NCBI GenBank assembly: GCA_024741835.1
Contig: JAENRP010000132.1
Coordinates: forward strand, 47,108 to 111,107
DNA length: 64,000 nucleotides
Direction: 5' to 3'
Source: Diplocarpon mali
Taxonomy: Eukaryota; Ascomycota; Leotiomycetes; Helotiales; Drepanopezizaceae
Shown here: in pieces, positions 1-11,929 of the stretch
Layout of the letters: each line of letters starts with the position of its first letter
Position numbering within the stretch: position 1 is the stretch's first letter
Position numbers and translations under genes: made by a program
Notes under the pieces: model-generated
Told to the model about the DNA's origin: nothing
Databases searched by the model: none
What the model saw: only the letters and a program-made list of their open reading frames with translations

Positions 1-1721
1 GCTTCTATTATTAATAGGTTGGATTTACATATCCTTAAAGAGACAAAGAATTGATTATTAAAGTAGATTAGAAAAAGATTAATATCTTTTACTATATAAA
101 GAAGTTTAAGGTATTTAATGATTTTATTAATATTAAATCCTTTATAATTAAGACTATAGTAAATTGAAAGAGAGCAAATATAAAGGTTGCAAAGTCTTCT
201 TCCTTTGATTCCTACACTAGGAAGATACTATCGAAAGCAAGTTTTTATTACAAAGGATATTTAAATATTATATTATTCTTTAAGTTCAAGGTTGAGAATA
301 ACCGATTAAGGCATATTACTATAATTACAAATATTCTAATTAATAGATTCCTCTTTACGTTCTCTTTTTTATAAGATAAAATAATCCCGCTTGGCATTTA
401 AGAGACTAGGTTCTTAACTTTTATAATTATTAAAGAATTGAATAATATCTATAAGGGCAAACTTATCTAAAATAAGCTATTAAATCTATCTAATAGCTCT
501 TCTAATTGTCTTTAGAATAGGAGGAATAGGGTCTTCCCTTATATTATCATTTTTAAATTGGTTGTATATAAATATAAAGAAGTTAAGAACTAGCTCCTTT
601 AAGTTATTAAAGAAAGAGTCTAAATAAGTGCGCAATCCTTTGGTTTTAAATTGCAAATTAGCTAAGGTAGCTATTAAACGATCTATCCTTTTTAAAGGTT
701 AAGTTAAAATTGGTCGTTTAGCTAGAGGAAAGTCCTTTAAAGATTCTGAAAATTCTAAAGAGGCTATATTAAGCGTTTGAGCAGTCTGTTTAGTAGCGGT
801 TTTTAGAATTATTTTAATAAGAGGTAGGTTAAGTCCAGTTTTAAAATTCTCGTTTTTAATTCCTAGTCTAGGACCGCGAGTCAAATTATATAGTTTAGCG
901 CTTATTATATCTTTAGGCTAAGAGGCGAATTTCAAGGTAGGCTTAACTATAAATAACCAATTCTCTTCTTTATTATTAAAGAAATCTTATTTAAACTCTA
1001 GCATAAGAGTCCAGTTTTCTTTTAAAATAAGTAAACTATAAGTAAAAGCGCAGAGCCTTAGCATATTAATAATAGTACTATTAGGTAAGGTAATATCTAT
1101 AGCTTAATTTGATCTTTTTATAGCTTTATCAGCTGCTATAAGTACTATATTAGATAGGCCTATAAATCTGCGATTGCAAATTCGATTGCCTTAGAATTTT
1201 ACTACTCCTTTTTAAATAATAAAGAAATTGAGAATTTGAATAGCTTTAGCTATAGGAGTATTTTCCTTAAGAATTTTTAATAATACTCGCCTTCTATTAT
1301 TAGAATTAATATTTATTAGGAAATGTAAACGAAATAGGAGTCCTCTCTTATTAGTGGCTAAATTATCTAATTGTCGAATAGATTCTTCCCTTTTGTCTTA
1401 GTCTATTTTAAAAGTATCGGCCAAGGTTATATATTAATCTGCATCGGCTAAGAATTCCTCTTTAGAGATTCTCTTTAGTTTTAATTCTTCGATTAAGAAG
1501 TTGTCAAATTAGAGAATTCCAAGGGCCACCTAGGTTAAAAGGTTGCTAATAGCATTTGCGTAAGCTAAAAGGAGTTTTTATTACTTTATATTTCCTAAGG
1601 CTGCATAGGTCGATTTGAAGTTCTCTAATGATGCAATAGCTCTACTATCCTAAGAGAAGTTTATAACTAGTGCTTATTTATCTTTTATTGCAATAGATAA
1701 AACCATTTATAAGTTCTTTAA
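1..1721 (-). pseudogene. extra ORF downstream of pol in E1 (unknown function, partial)
   Basis: Mirror copy of the E2 extra ORF beginning at 23519. The start would be near 1721 on the minus strand, about 300 bp after the end of pol, and the frame runs off the window at base 1. An uninterrupted stretch of 61 codons survives at 699-884 and includes the residues Thr-Arg-Gly-Pro-Arg-Leu from palindrome 859-881. I do not recognise a domain. Its presence in both E copies at the same place argues that it belongs to the element or to a unit duplicated with it. Confidence 0.6.
859..881. repeat. 23-bp palindrome, copy 1 (E1 extra ORF)
   Basis: Arms ATTCCTAGTCT and GGACCGCGAGT around A. Same site as 24359 in E2. 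Confidence 0.85.
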
Positions 1722-3556
1722 AGGCATATTACTTATAAAAGATAGAGAGTATAAATAAGAGAATTTAATAGGGTATAAGAATTAAAAGGGCATATAAGCT
1801 GCAATAGGTTTGCTATATATATATTAAGGAAATTGGACTTTTTATTTATTATTTAAGGAAAGTAATAGGAATATTATAATTAAAGGCTAATATTAAGAAT
1901 GTAAAATAAGTTAAAGTAGGCAAGAATTTAAGGTGATCCTAAAAGATCTATATCTTAAATAATAAAGGAGGCGACTTTGCTAAAAATATAAAAATAAGGA
2001 TTAGAGGAAGGTAAGATAATTAATAGGCTAGGAAATCGTTCGGTATTCCCGCTTGCGTTCTTCGGATATTTTAAGAATAATAACTTAAGGTTGCGATTAA
2101 TTAGGTATTTTAATATTCTTTACTTATAAGACTAGCTTATAGGTCAAATTGGAAAAATCTTAGTCTTTATCTAAGGGTTTAAAATTGCTTATATTACTAT
2201 CAGTTCTTATAAAAGATTCGGAGGTTATATCAATTTCTAATTCGTCTTCTAAGGGGAATAAGGTCTAGTCGCATTAATAAAAGCGCTTCAGTCGGTTAGC
2301 TGCAAAGGTTCCTTTGATATCAATTCTATTAAGTTCCTAAAGAGAATAGTATTCCTTTTCTTCCTACTCAAACTTAACCTTAAATAGACCAAGCTATTAA
2401 TAGTCAAGTTTAATATTTATAGATATATTAATACTTTTTATAATATTATAAACTAGGATAAGATTATCTTTTTAAATAGGGTATATTTTAAGTACTTTAG
2501 AAGTAGCCTATACTTCCTTAGCTTTTTCCTAATATTATTTCTTTTATAGAATAATTTCCTCTATATCTATATCTTAGAGCTTAAGTTATTAGCATCTTAT
2601 TATAAGTAAATTAGAACGGTTCCGAATTTGACTATAATCAAACAATCTTTAAATAGGCTATTAGGATTTAAAAGGGAGCTATACCTCTCTGCTATAGATA
2701 AGGAAGAATAGTATAACTCCAATCAGTTTATAGATTATCGTTTAATAAGTAAAGAGTATTTTATAAAAGCGTTTTATCTAATCCTTAAATCCTTTATAAG
2801 TAACTTTGGATAGACTATTAAGAATATTATAGTATCCTTATTCTACTACTCTATTAGCTTTCGAGTTATATACTAAGATTTGAACCCATTTGATGCTATA
2901 TTTTCATAAGAAAGCTTTAACTATTCCTTTGTTTTTAAGGCCTCTATTAATAGTTAATCTATTAAAAAGTCTATAGCGATAGATTACGTCTTTTTAAAGG
3001 AACTTTATAATAGATTTAAAGTTAGTAGATCTTAAAGGTTGTCCTTTAAGTTATCCTAATAGGTCTTCCTTTACTAAAATAAAATATATTATCCTATTCT
3101 TAATAGTTAGTACTTATATAATATTAAAGCTGACTTTATAGAAAAGGCCTAATAGCTAAGTTAAGAATAAGGGATTTTCCTTATAACTAGGTTTTCATTT
3201 CTAATAAGAGATACAACTCTTTATAAAAGCTTTATAGTCTTTAAAAGAGCCTTTCTAAAAGAATTTTCTTAAGAGTTAGTAGTAAGTGGACTTAGCTTCT
3301 TAGTAGCCAGTTTCCTTATAAATATCCTAAATAGCCTTAGCCCTTAGTTTTTCGTCGTCTAAGTAGAGTTATATAGGGAATAAGTTATCGCTCCTTTTAA
3401 ACAATCGTCTTCCTTATATTAGATAAATTAAAGCTTTAGCTTTGAATTTCTAAAAATCCTTAAGAGCAACTATCTTTAGTTATTTAAATATAATTAAAAA
3501 CTTTGCGATTTCTTTAAAGTTACTTAAGTAGTTAGGTAATAAAATTCTCTTATTTA

Positions 3557-3579
3557 ACTCGCGGGCTAAGCTTACGAGT
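3557..3579. repeat. 23-bp palindrome, copy 2 (E1 pol)
   Basis: Arms ACTCGCGGGCT and AGCTTACGAGT around A. Same site as 21661 in E2; read in the Leu-Ala-x-Leu-Ala-Arg-Glu frame. Confidence 0.85.
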
Positions 3580-5523
3580 TAAGTCCCTTTAAGGCGATAT
3601 ATTAATAAATAACCAACTTTGTTTTCTACCCACTTATTAATATCTATTTTATCTGCTTTAATCAAATTAAAGGGGTAGGGCCGAGTTCTTTTTAAAAGGC
3701 CGTTAGTAGTAGTATTTTTTATTCCTAGAATATATTTGACTTTAAAGTCTATCAGTCTTATCTAAGCAATCCATTTTATTAGCAAGGCTTTTAATAGGTC
3801 GCTTGCAGCTCTATTTAATTATTCTACTAGCACTTTAGCATTAGTTTTAAAAATGAAGTAAGTGCTATAGAGGTCGCTTCTTATCTTTTTTATTGCCTTT
3901 AGAGCGCCTTTGCATTCTTATTTAATAGTATTATACTTTATCTCTACTAGATTCTAAAGACTACTTTTAAAGTGAGCTAGATGTCTTTTCTATTAGCTAT
4001 TAGCTTATTAAAAGATAGCACCCCATTTGATTAAGCTTATATTAACTATTAGTATAATTGGCCTAGCGTCAGCTCTATAGTCTATTTTAATTAAATAAGG
4101 CGCCTTAAGCAACGCTTGCTTTAGTTGTTTTATAGCCTCTATTTAAGGTTTCTCCTATTGAAACTTAGCCCCTTTCTAAAATAAGGAGTAAATAGGTGCT
4201 GCCTTTTTAATAAAATCCTTAATCTAAATGCAATAGTATACTATAATACTAATAAACGCGCGAGCTTCTACTATATCGTCATACTTCTTCCATTTGTCGA
4301 TTTTAAGTACTTTAGCCCTTTAAGGACTTCGGCTATTAGAATTAGTAATAAAACTAACAATTTCTATTAATAGAAGATAGTATTATAACTTTGGACCAAC
4401 TGTTGCTCTTGCCCTTTCGAATTATATAAGCACCTAATCTAAGTTCTAAATATGTTCTATTATAAATCGCTATATATTAAAAAGAACTTCTTTATAGTTA
4501 TAAAATGATTTTGATCCTTTTACTCTTATATCATCTATATAAAGGAGTACAATATTAGGTATATAATCTACTAATATTTTATAGATTACTTAGACAAATT
4601 GAGCGATCGAATTTATAGCCTCTTAAGGTAATCTTATTATCTAAAGTAGCTTAAAAGGGGTTTGAATTACTATTATATCTTTCGATTTAATATTAAGAAT
4701 AAATTGGTTATATTTAAAGAAGAAGTTAATAAGAGAGCTATAGGTTAATCCTGCGAATTCATTTAAGAGCTTATCTATATTTGAAGGAACGTTGGCGTCC
4801 CTAACTATTACTCGGTTCATCTTTACTACTACTATTATTAGTTTGTAAGTTCCCTTTTCTTTTTTAGCAACTAAGAACCATTTATTCTTATAAGGGCTAT
4901 TATAGAACTTAAGAACACTTTGCTTTAGCCTATCCTTTAATATTTCGATTACCTTTTCTTAAAGAGCTTTAAGAACCTTGAATATTTTCTCTTATTAGGC
5001 TTTATAAGGTATTATCTTAATTTTAATATAAGGCGTGACCTCTTTTTAAATCTGGCTAAGTTCCGTCTAGTTAAAAGCTAAGGCGTCCTCTTGATTTATT
5101 AAGGTTTTATAAAGTAGTTCGCATTCTTATTCTATTAAATTATCTCCAATTTTTAGTATATTAAAATATTCTTTTATTAGCTAATATCTAATGGATTTAT
5201 TAGAAAATCTACTTATAATAAACTTGTCGAATTTGCCACCCGGCTTCGAAGGTCGAAGCTTCTTATCTTATTTAAACTAATCATTTAATCCTTTAGGCTT
5301 TAAGCTATTAGAGATTCCCTAATCTACTAGTTGTACTTTGTCAGCCTTGCTTTTATATATAGTTCGAATATTAGCTAGTACTATGCTTCTCTACTTCTTT
5401 CCTTTTTTATCAAATCCTATAAAACGGTCCGAATTTTCCTTTTTAAAAATAAATAAAAGATTTTCTAAATTATTAATTTGAAGTGCGTAAATGGAAATGT
5501 TATTAGTAATTTTATTGTTTTTC

Positions 5524-5546
5524 ACTTGCGGGTCTAGCCTATAAGT
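5524..5546. repeat. 23-bp palindrome, copy 3 (E1 pol)
   Basis: Arms ACTTGCGGGTC and AGCCTATAAGT around T. Same site as 19694 in E2. Confidence 0.82.
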
Positions 5547-5685
5547 GGTTTTTAAGTTTTTTAAAATAATTAGTAAATTGTTGAAATTTGTAAAATAAAC
5601 TCTCTTCTCTACCTTATTTTTCTTTTTTCTTAATTGTTAAGCCGATAAAACGCTAATTATACTATTTTTTAAAATTCTAGATTTA

Positions 5686-5708
5686 ACTCCTAGTTTAAGA
5701 CTGCGAGT
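5686..5708. repeat. 23-bp palindrome, copy 4 (E1 pol)
   Basis: Arms ACTCCTAGTTT and AGACTGCGAGT around A. Same site as 19532 in E2. Confidence 0.8.
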
Positions 5709-7601
5709 CAAATTACTATTATTTAAAATCGGCAAACTTACCTTTCTTTTGCTATAACTCCTCGCTAAGTGCCTTCCTTTACTAGTATTAAGCTTAGCCC
5801 TTATGCTAACTAATCATTTCCTAAAACCTTATTCTAGAATTCGGCTATATCTTTTGCAATAATCATTTATCCTTTTAAAGATCGATCTGTATTTTAAAGA
5901 CTAGCTTTTATAAGACTATCTTTAGGATAGTTAAATATTAGCTAAGATTTTAAAATAAAGGGCATTTTTAAAAGAATATCATTTGAAGAATTCTCTATTA
6001 TTAGAAAGTTAATATAATTAACAATTCCTCTGACTTTAACCTTTATATTTTTTACCTATCTATTAAAATTGTATTTTAATCTAGAGATAGTCAAATAAAT
6101 AAGGAGTCGATTGCTAATAATTATCAATTGAGCTATTTCTACTACTTTTCTAATTATTATATTAACTTCTAAACTATAATCGATCAAAGCCTTTACTTTA
6201 ACTGATTCTTCTATTAAATAAATAATAATAGGGCTTTTTATTACAATTGCTAAATAATTTCGATTGATATTCTAAGATATTAAAGCTATTGCTATAATAT
6301 TATAATACCTTTAAGTTCTTTCGTTTTCTATAATCTAAAGACATTTAATTAAGGCTAAGTGCTTTTTAAAGTTCTTTTATATTACAATTTCCATTTCCTT
6401 ATTATTATTCAAATCTTTAAAGGTAATTAAGATATGCTTTCTTAGCACTTTATCAAAGCGTTTAATTAAACTAAATAGGTCTTTAAACGTAAGGTTAATT
6501 TGCTAAGCTATAATATTCTCTATAGCTTTCTCTATTGCGGTTAAACTAGCGTATTTATTAATGAATTTTTCCTATTTTAATATCTATCTCTTTCGCTTAA
6601 GGTTAAGGGTCTATGCAATAACTTTAACTTCTTAATCTTTAAGCTTAGAGCTATCTTTATCTATTATATCTCTGATCAATTTGTCTACTATATTGGCTTT
6701 ATCCTTATCTATTGTAGTTCTAGATTATTAGGTATCTTTTAGCATTTGGACTCTATATTAAGATTCCTAAGTTGCATATATTGATTTTTAGACTTTGGCT
6801 AGTTTTATTAGTATTAAGGGAGTGGTAGATCTAAAAGGACGCTAAGTATTTTAAGGGTTTTTAAATATAGAAGTAGTATTAATATTAGCAGATACGTTAT
6901 TATTAACCTATCTTAAGATAGAGATGCCTTTAACTTCTATAGCTATTTGATTAGAAGCTAGGTCCTTAAGAACTCCCTTAAGTAGGTTGCTAGTTGGACT
7001 AGTATATATATAAGTTGGAATTTTAGCGTTTATATCTATAATACGCTATCGTTCGACTAAATTCTCATCCTATTTTATACTATATATCATTATTCAAATA
7101 GTCTATAACTATAAGCGATTCTAGTGCTTTTTAATAGGGATAGCTTTTAGCCTAGGATCTTTAATATAAAGCATCTTATACTTATTAATATATATGACCC
7201 TAGTATTAATAAAACAATGGAAAAGAGGGCAATTGTTACAATACTTATATAAAGTGTAATTGGGTTCTTTATTATTGCAAAAGTTGTAGGTTAGTCGTCT
7301 TCTATTGCTATTCCCTTAGTACTTTATAGCATTAATATTGGTAGAGTGCTAGTTGGGATTAATTTCTCTTTCTTTAATTAACTATTGAGTTCTTATATTA
7401 GCTAGTTGTTCCGAATAATAAGAAGCAAGAGTCTGGTAATAGGAACTACTGTATTAGCTTATAGTAGCTGAGTTTTGCCTATTATTAAATTAGAGAATAT
7501 GCTATTTTTCTTATAAGAGATTATTAATCCTAATTTCTAAGCTTTAGATTTAGAATTCTATAAATTAGGTCTTAAGTTCCTTAATTCTAGGGTTGGATCT
7601 T

Positions 7602-7624
7602 ACTCTTAGGTTAGGACCGCAAGT
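7602..7624. repeat. 23-bp palindrome, copy 5 (E1 gag)
   Basis: Arms ACTCTTAGGTT and GGACCGCAAGT around A. Same site as 17616 (E2), 36341 (C') and 40958 (C). Confidence 0.85.
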
Positions 7625-8610
7625 AAAGGGTATAACTACTAGGTTCTTCTTTGCCTCCTCTATGACTTTTAAAGCCTTTGAGTATTCTTAGACTAGGCTT
7701 TTGAGGTCTTTAGTATAGGAGGGAGTGGGGGCTTTTTCCTACTCTATAGTATTAATAGTTCTCTTACTAAGATCTGATTTTAAAGCAAAGGCTGCGAATT
7801 CTTCAAATAAGGCAAAGGTTATAAGGTCTTGCTTATTGATCTTAAAATGCTTGATGATCTTATTTTAAAGGCTAATAGGTAATTTAAGTAAGAAAAGGCG
7901 GCCTCTTTCAACTTCGCTAAGTATTTTCTAGCTGATTAAGGTATTTAATATATAAGTAAAAGTCCGATAATAGTTCTTAAGTTCCTTAGGAGTATAAGTG
8001 ATTAAAATAAATTCCTTTAAGAAAGCTAAGGTATCGCAAATCTGCTATCTATTAAATTTGCGAAATTCAGATTTAAGGACCTTAATAAGGAGTTCCTATA
8101 AATTATAAGTTTTCTATTTAGGAAGGGACTTAATAATATCCTTGCTTATATAATTATAGTAGTAAGGAAGTTAAGAAATTATATCCTTTTATATAATATT
8201 AAAATTGTAATAAGTTTCTTTATATTACTTAAGGAAATTAGTAATATTGGCGCCTATAAAGTAAGGAGCGCTAAGGGAACTAAGGAGGGGAAAGTGACTA
8301 GTAATAGCCTTAAATGCGGCTATTATCATTTTATACTAACTATCTAAGTTGATAGAATCTATAAGGGGTAAAGGAGAAGCTTTGATATTACGAGATTGAT
8401 TGCTAAGAGGAGTACTTTAAAATTCAAAAGGGCTTAAAGAATATTTAGAATTTGAGTTAATCTTAAAGTGATTAAGACGAGTTTAAAAAGATTTAAACAA
8501 AGGGTTAGTGAAAAGTTTAAAATTATTATTATTTTTAATATTTTCTAATATTAATATTAAAAAAGTAGGTAGTAGTCTTAAGTTGTTTAAGGACGTCTTT
8601 TTATCCTCTT

Positions 8611-8633
8611 ACTTATAAGCTAAGCCTAAGAGT
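8611..8633. repeat. 23-bp palindrome, copy 6 (E1, 5' part of gag)
   Basis: Arms ACTTATAAGCT and AGCCTAAGAGT around A. Same site as 16607 (E2), 37332 (C') and 39982 (C). Confidence 0.8.
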
Positions 8634-9304
8634 AGAATTCCGGATTCTACTAAAAGTTTAATTTAAGTTTGCTAAAAGATTTTAAGTAAGTATTAAATAG
8701 CTAATAAGAGCGTTGCAACTAATTGCAATAAGATAAGGTTTACTTAATTAAGGACTAATTTCTAAAATAAGGTTTATATTTAAGATTCTTCTTAGCCTTT
8801 AGGCCAATTCCTATTAGTCCTTAGAATAAAGGGGTCTCTAAAGACGATTCTAAGGCAATTCTTAAAGTTCTATTTAGCTAAGGCGGCTGAATTATCAGAT
8901 TCGGATTTCTAAAGATTCTAAAGAGGCACTTTTAGTTAGAGTTTGCGCTTGGTATTACTTAAGTACTTAAAACCACTACTATTTGAGATTGCTATTATAA
9001 GGTTTATTAAACTTTTCATATTAAGAAGCTGAAAATTCCGAAAATCTCAAAGTTAAGAAAGAAAATAAGGGTTTTTAAAGCAAAGCTAAAAAGGGAAAAT
9101 CTAAAGTTATTAATAGTTGCTAAACGAAAATCGATAGTTCTAAGTAACTAAGCGATTAAGGATAAGGTTTTAAAGTTAATTAAAATGCTATAAGTGTTTC
9201 GAAGACGTATTTCAAAGGCCGGTCTCTTATTTATAAACCAAGAGATCGATAAGGTCGTATAAGGACGGAAATCTTAAGAAATTAGTCCTTACGTAGGTTA
9301 TTAA

Positions 9305-9549
9305 TATAAATCTAAAGGGAGATAATATAAGAATAGGCCTAAGGGAAGACTTAAAAACAAGAGGAGGAAGCACTATAAGCAGGCTCTCTTAGATAAGATA
9401 TTAGGAATAAGTCCTAAGTATAAAGTATATTTAATACTATAGCAATATATGCTATTTCTATATATAGAAGATGGCCCTTTTATCCTCTTACTATCCTACG
9501 TCGATTATGTGATATATGTCATAAGACCTATCTATCTTAGGTCTCCATA
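9305..9549 (-). repeat. 5' LTR of E1
   Basis: This 245-bp LTR matches the E2 LTR at 15686-15930 in inverted orientation, with the same length. Its outer edge reads as a RIP-altered TGTAGAGACC (seen as GGTCTCCATA on the plus strand). The inner part from the AGAGAGCC(T/C)GCTTATAGTGC segment onward is shared with the LTRs of C and C', whereas the outer U3-like part is different. The sequence following it in element sense resembles TTAGTAACC, a worn TTGGTGACC-like primer-binding site. Confidence 0.85.
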
Positions 9550-9737
9550 TTATATAATATTATATAAACAGGCAAAGAGCTTAGAGCTGCTTATATATAT
9601 AAGGGAAAAGGGCTCTCCTATAAGGAGGGCTCTTTAACTTCTTCGTTTCTTTCGTATTAGACCTATAGAATACGCCTTTTATACTACTTCTTACTACTAT
9701 ACTTAATCTTGCACTTTAGTAGTTTTGTATTATTATA
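9550..9737 (+). promoter_or_regulatory. 5' LTR remnant of F with TATA-like box
   Basis: The stretch ATATATATAAGGG around 9592-9605 looks like a TATA box. About 30-40 bp downstream, near 9636, starts the segment complementary to the putative primer-binding site, as expected for the start of R. The LTR end is placed at 9737, where TATA (worn TACA) precedes the primer-binding site. The U3 left border is not defined. Confidence 0.5.
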
Positions 9738-9752
9738 TTAAACGAAGAAGTT
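9636..9752 (+). promoter_or_regulatory. Self-priming inverted repeat of F (R start and primer-binding site)
   Basis: AACTTCTTCGTTT at 9636-9648 is the exact reverse complement of AAACGAAGAAGTT at 9740-9752, a perfect 13-bp match. The second copy lies just after the inferred LTR end. In Tf1, sushi and related chromoviruses the transcript 5' end folds back on such a site to prime reverse transcription, so this is read as a self-priming signal. Confidence 0.6.
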
Positions 9753-10179
9753 CTTCTTTACTAGGGATAGCTTTTAATAATATCCTACCCCTTTTGAAAA
9801 TCGATTTGCGATTGTTTCGACTTTCGATAGATTCAGGATCCTAAAGATCTCTTAGATAAACTAAAAGCTTAAGTGTAGCTTATTAACTAATATAATCGAG
9901 GAACGCTTTTACTAATCGGATTTTCTCAACTACTCCTTTTATAAAAGTGCTATAGGTAGAAGTTAGGAGAGTACTATACTACTAGAACCCTTTTTCTATA
10001 GAACCCCTTTTTTTAACCGAATTACTACCGAAACTAAAATCGGTAAAATGAATTCCCTACTAGCCGGAAGTTAGTAAACCTAGAACGTACCTGGTTTATT
10101 TAAGGAACTAGCTTCTATAAGGAGTACCCCTACCCTAGCTCCTAGGGCCGGACCTTCCTCTGCCGCCAAGGGCAAGAGG

Positions 10180-11900
10180 CAATAATGCTATAGCCGAGCC
10201 AATTGAGATAAATGAGACTTTTCGAACCCGAACGTCTTATAAGGAATAGTCTTAGGTTTAAAGGAATCCTTATAACGCTAAGATCAATCTAATCGATAAT
10301 TATAAAGCGAGATTAGTAGGATTGCTTAAGCTATCTCTAGCCTAGAGACCCTAGCTTATTAAAGCTAAGAGACGGCTTAGCGCATATATTAGACTACTAA
10401 GCGAGAATCTACCTACCCTTAGGAGACCTAGCCTCCTCTAGAAGTTGATATAGATACGAAATAGCTAAAAATTCAGCTAATTGAAAAGATCACCCCCTTT
10501 GATAATAAGACCTTTTTAATATATAAGCAGTAGTTAGCTTTAGTCTAAGACCGATTATAAGTCAATGCCGACTTATATCCGAATGAGCGAGCTCGCCGAG
10601 CCCTTATTTAAGGATCTACTATAGGATAAGCCTAAATGTACCTCGAACCCTAATACCTTTCGAAGACTAACCCCTTTCGAAACTATTAAAAAATAGTAGA
10701 ACTGCTAAGCAATTACTTTTTAACTAGCTAGAAGGTAGACCTATTTCGATCTACTTTCTATTACCTTTATATAAGAGAAGCCGATTATTTTAAAGAAACT
10801 TTTCCTTAGTTTCAGGCCTAATTCCAATTAGCTATAATCTAAGGAGAGGTCTTAAGATCTGAGTGGTTCTTCTTTATATAGAATAAGATTACCCCCTAGC
10901 TTAGAGCTACTTGCGCCTTAGCTAAGGCCTCTTAAAGGAAGGACTATACTATTATAGTTAACTATTATACAGAAAATAGGCTAAATATGCTAGTACGCGC
11001 CCTAAGGTATGGATTCACATTTTGGCCAAGCGGTATTATATATAACAGTTATAAGCCCTATAAGCGTAGCGATAATTCTTTCGCATTCCTCTTGCGCAAG
11101 GTTTAGCCGACGTTTCTCTTACTTTGAAGTTCTACCGGTCGCCGATTTTCCAAATTCTCGGCAATGATTATACTCGGTTTCGATAGCTATATCGATAGAA
11201 GTTTCGATAGATTTAAGTAAAAAGACGTCCGATAGCCGTCCGATGTATAGCTAAAGGAAACTGCGGTCTTCCGGCCCTTCCGACCACCTATTTTCTACTA
11301 GCTTAGCAGTCTATGCGCTATATCTACGCTACTATAGACTGGGCTAATACTTAGGCCATTGGAAAAACTGTTCTTCCGGCGACCTAGGAGGTATATTATA
11401 CAGAAAATAGGCTAAATATGCTAGTACGCGCCTTAAGGTATGGATTCACATTTTGGCCGAGCGGTATTATGCACGATATTAACTAATTAAACGCCCTTAA
11501 TGCCGAATGCTAAAGCAATCAACTTCTTAACCCTTCGACTAAAAGTAAAGCGACCCTGGTATTATACTAAAAGATATCTAGTTTACTCCTTAATAAGACT
11601 ACTTATAGTCCGAGCGCTAGAAGTACCACTTGAGTTTCTAGGTCACTAGCCCTAAAGCCTATTACCCCTTTTCGCTAAGATACGCCAGCTAAGGCTAATT
11701 CTCTTGCTTTGCCCCTTAAGTAAGCTACCTGCTAGACCTATAGCAAAACTAATTACTATAAGACTAAGTGCCCTTTTATAAGTAAGATTAATACTTTAAA
11801 AGATATAAAAGAAGCTAATCCGACTCTAGACTTAATTAAGAATAGGATTAAAATAGAAGATAATTAGAAAAACAAAGAGGCTTAAGAAAAGACTCCTACT
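10180..11900 (+). pseudogene. gag remnant of F
   Basis: A broken capsid-like reading frame with a recognisable retrotransposon gag stretch from about 10480 to 10970. It is followed by a zinc knuckle at 11733-11776 with C-x2-Y-x4-Y-x4-C spacing, a CCHC box in which one Cys and the His became Tyr by C-to-T change. The frame is interrupted by an odd 431-bp segment (10963-11393) flanked by 77-bp direct repeats. The start codon cannot be fixed. Confidence 0.7.
10963..11470 (+). repeat. 77-bp direct repeat flanking a 354-bp insert within gag of F
   Basis: Bases 10963-11039 and 11394-11470 match over 77 bp with two differences, both transitions. Both start TATTATACAG and contain GGTATGGATTCACATTTTGG. 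The 354 bp between them is richer in GC and keeps more CA, TG and CG than the surrounding gag. The repeat itself encodes gag residues (reading Arg-Leu-Asn-Met-Leu-Val-Arg-Ala-Leu), so the downstream copy restores the gag frame. Confidence 0.8.
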
Positions 11901-11929
11901 TAAGCCTGCGAAAGTACGACTTATTAAAG

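Larger units (their letters stand above)
2010..8500 (-). pseudogene. gag-pol remnant of E1
   Basis: The minus strand encodes a broken Gypsy polyprotein. Gag lies near 7520-8510, a degenerate retropepsin near 5910-6220, reverse transcriptase near 4480-5060 with the worn YxDD box around 4530 (Leu-Leu-Tyr-Ile-Asp-Asp is readable), RNase H near 3680-4200, and integrase near 2440-3340, with its GPF-like end near 2280-2390. Stops replace Gln and Trp codons throughout. Domain positions are taken from the better-read E2 copy by the relation 25240 minus the E2 coordinate. There is no chromodomain after integrase. Four of the dispersed 23-bp palindromes lie inside it (3557, 5524, 5686, 7602). Confidence 0.8.
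1..9549 (-). mobile_element. LTR retrotransposon E1 (Ty3/Gypsy type, decayed, left end off window)
   Basis: The minus strand carries, in coding order, a 5' LTR (9305-9549), a leader, gag-protease, reverse transcriptase, RNase H, integrase with a GPF-like tail, and part of an extra ORF that runs off base 1. It is a collinear inverted copy of E2: paired landmarks obey x + y = 25240 over six short palindromes (for example 859 with 24381, 8611 with 16629), so there is no net indel over about 7.7 kb. All coding is destroyed by RIP-type transitions. Bases 9550-9553 read TTAT, a possible half of a 4-bp target duplication; the other half lies outside the window. It appears to have inserted into the 5' LTR of element F. 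Assignment to Gypsy is firm; the exact clade is not determined. Confidence 0.88.

Noticed and set aside
9449..9637. 62-codon plus-strand open frame
   Set aside because: It spans the E1 LTR and the F LTR border and has no protein features.
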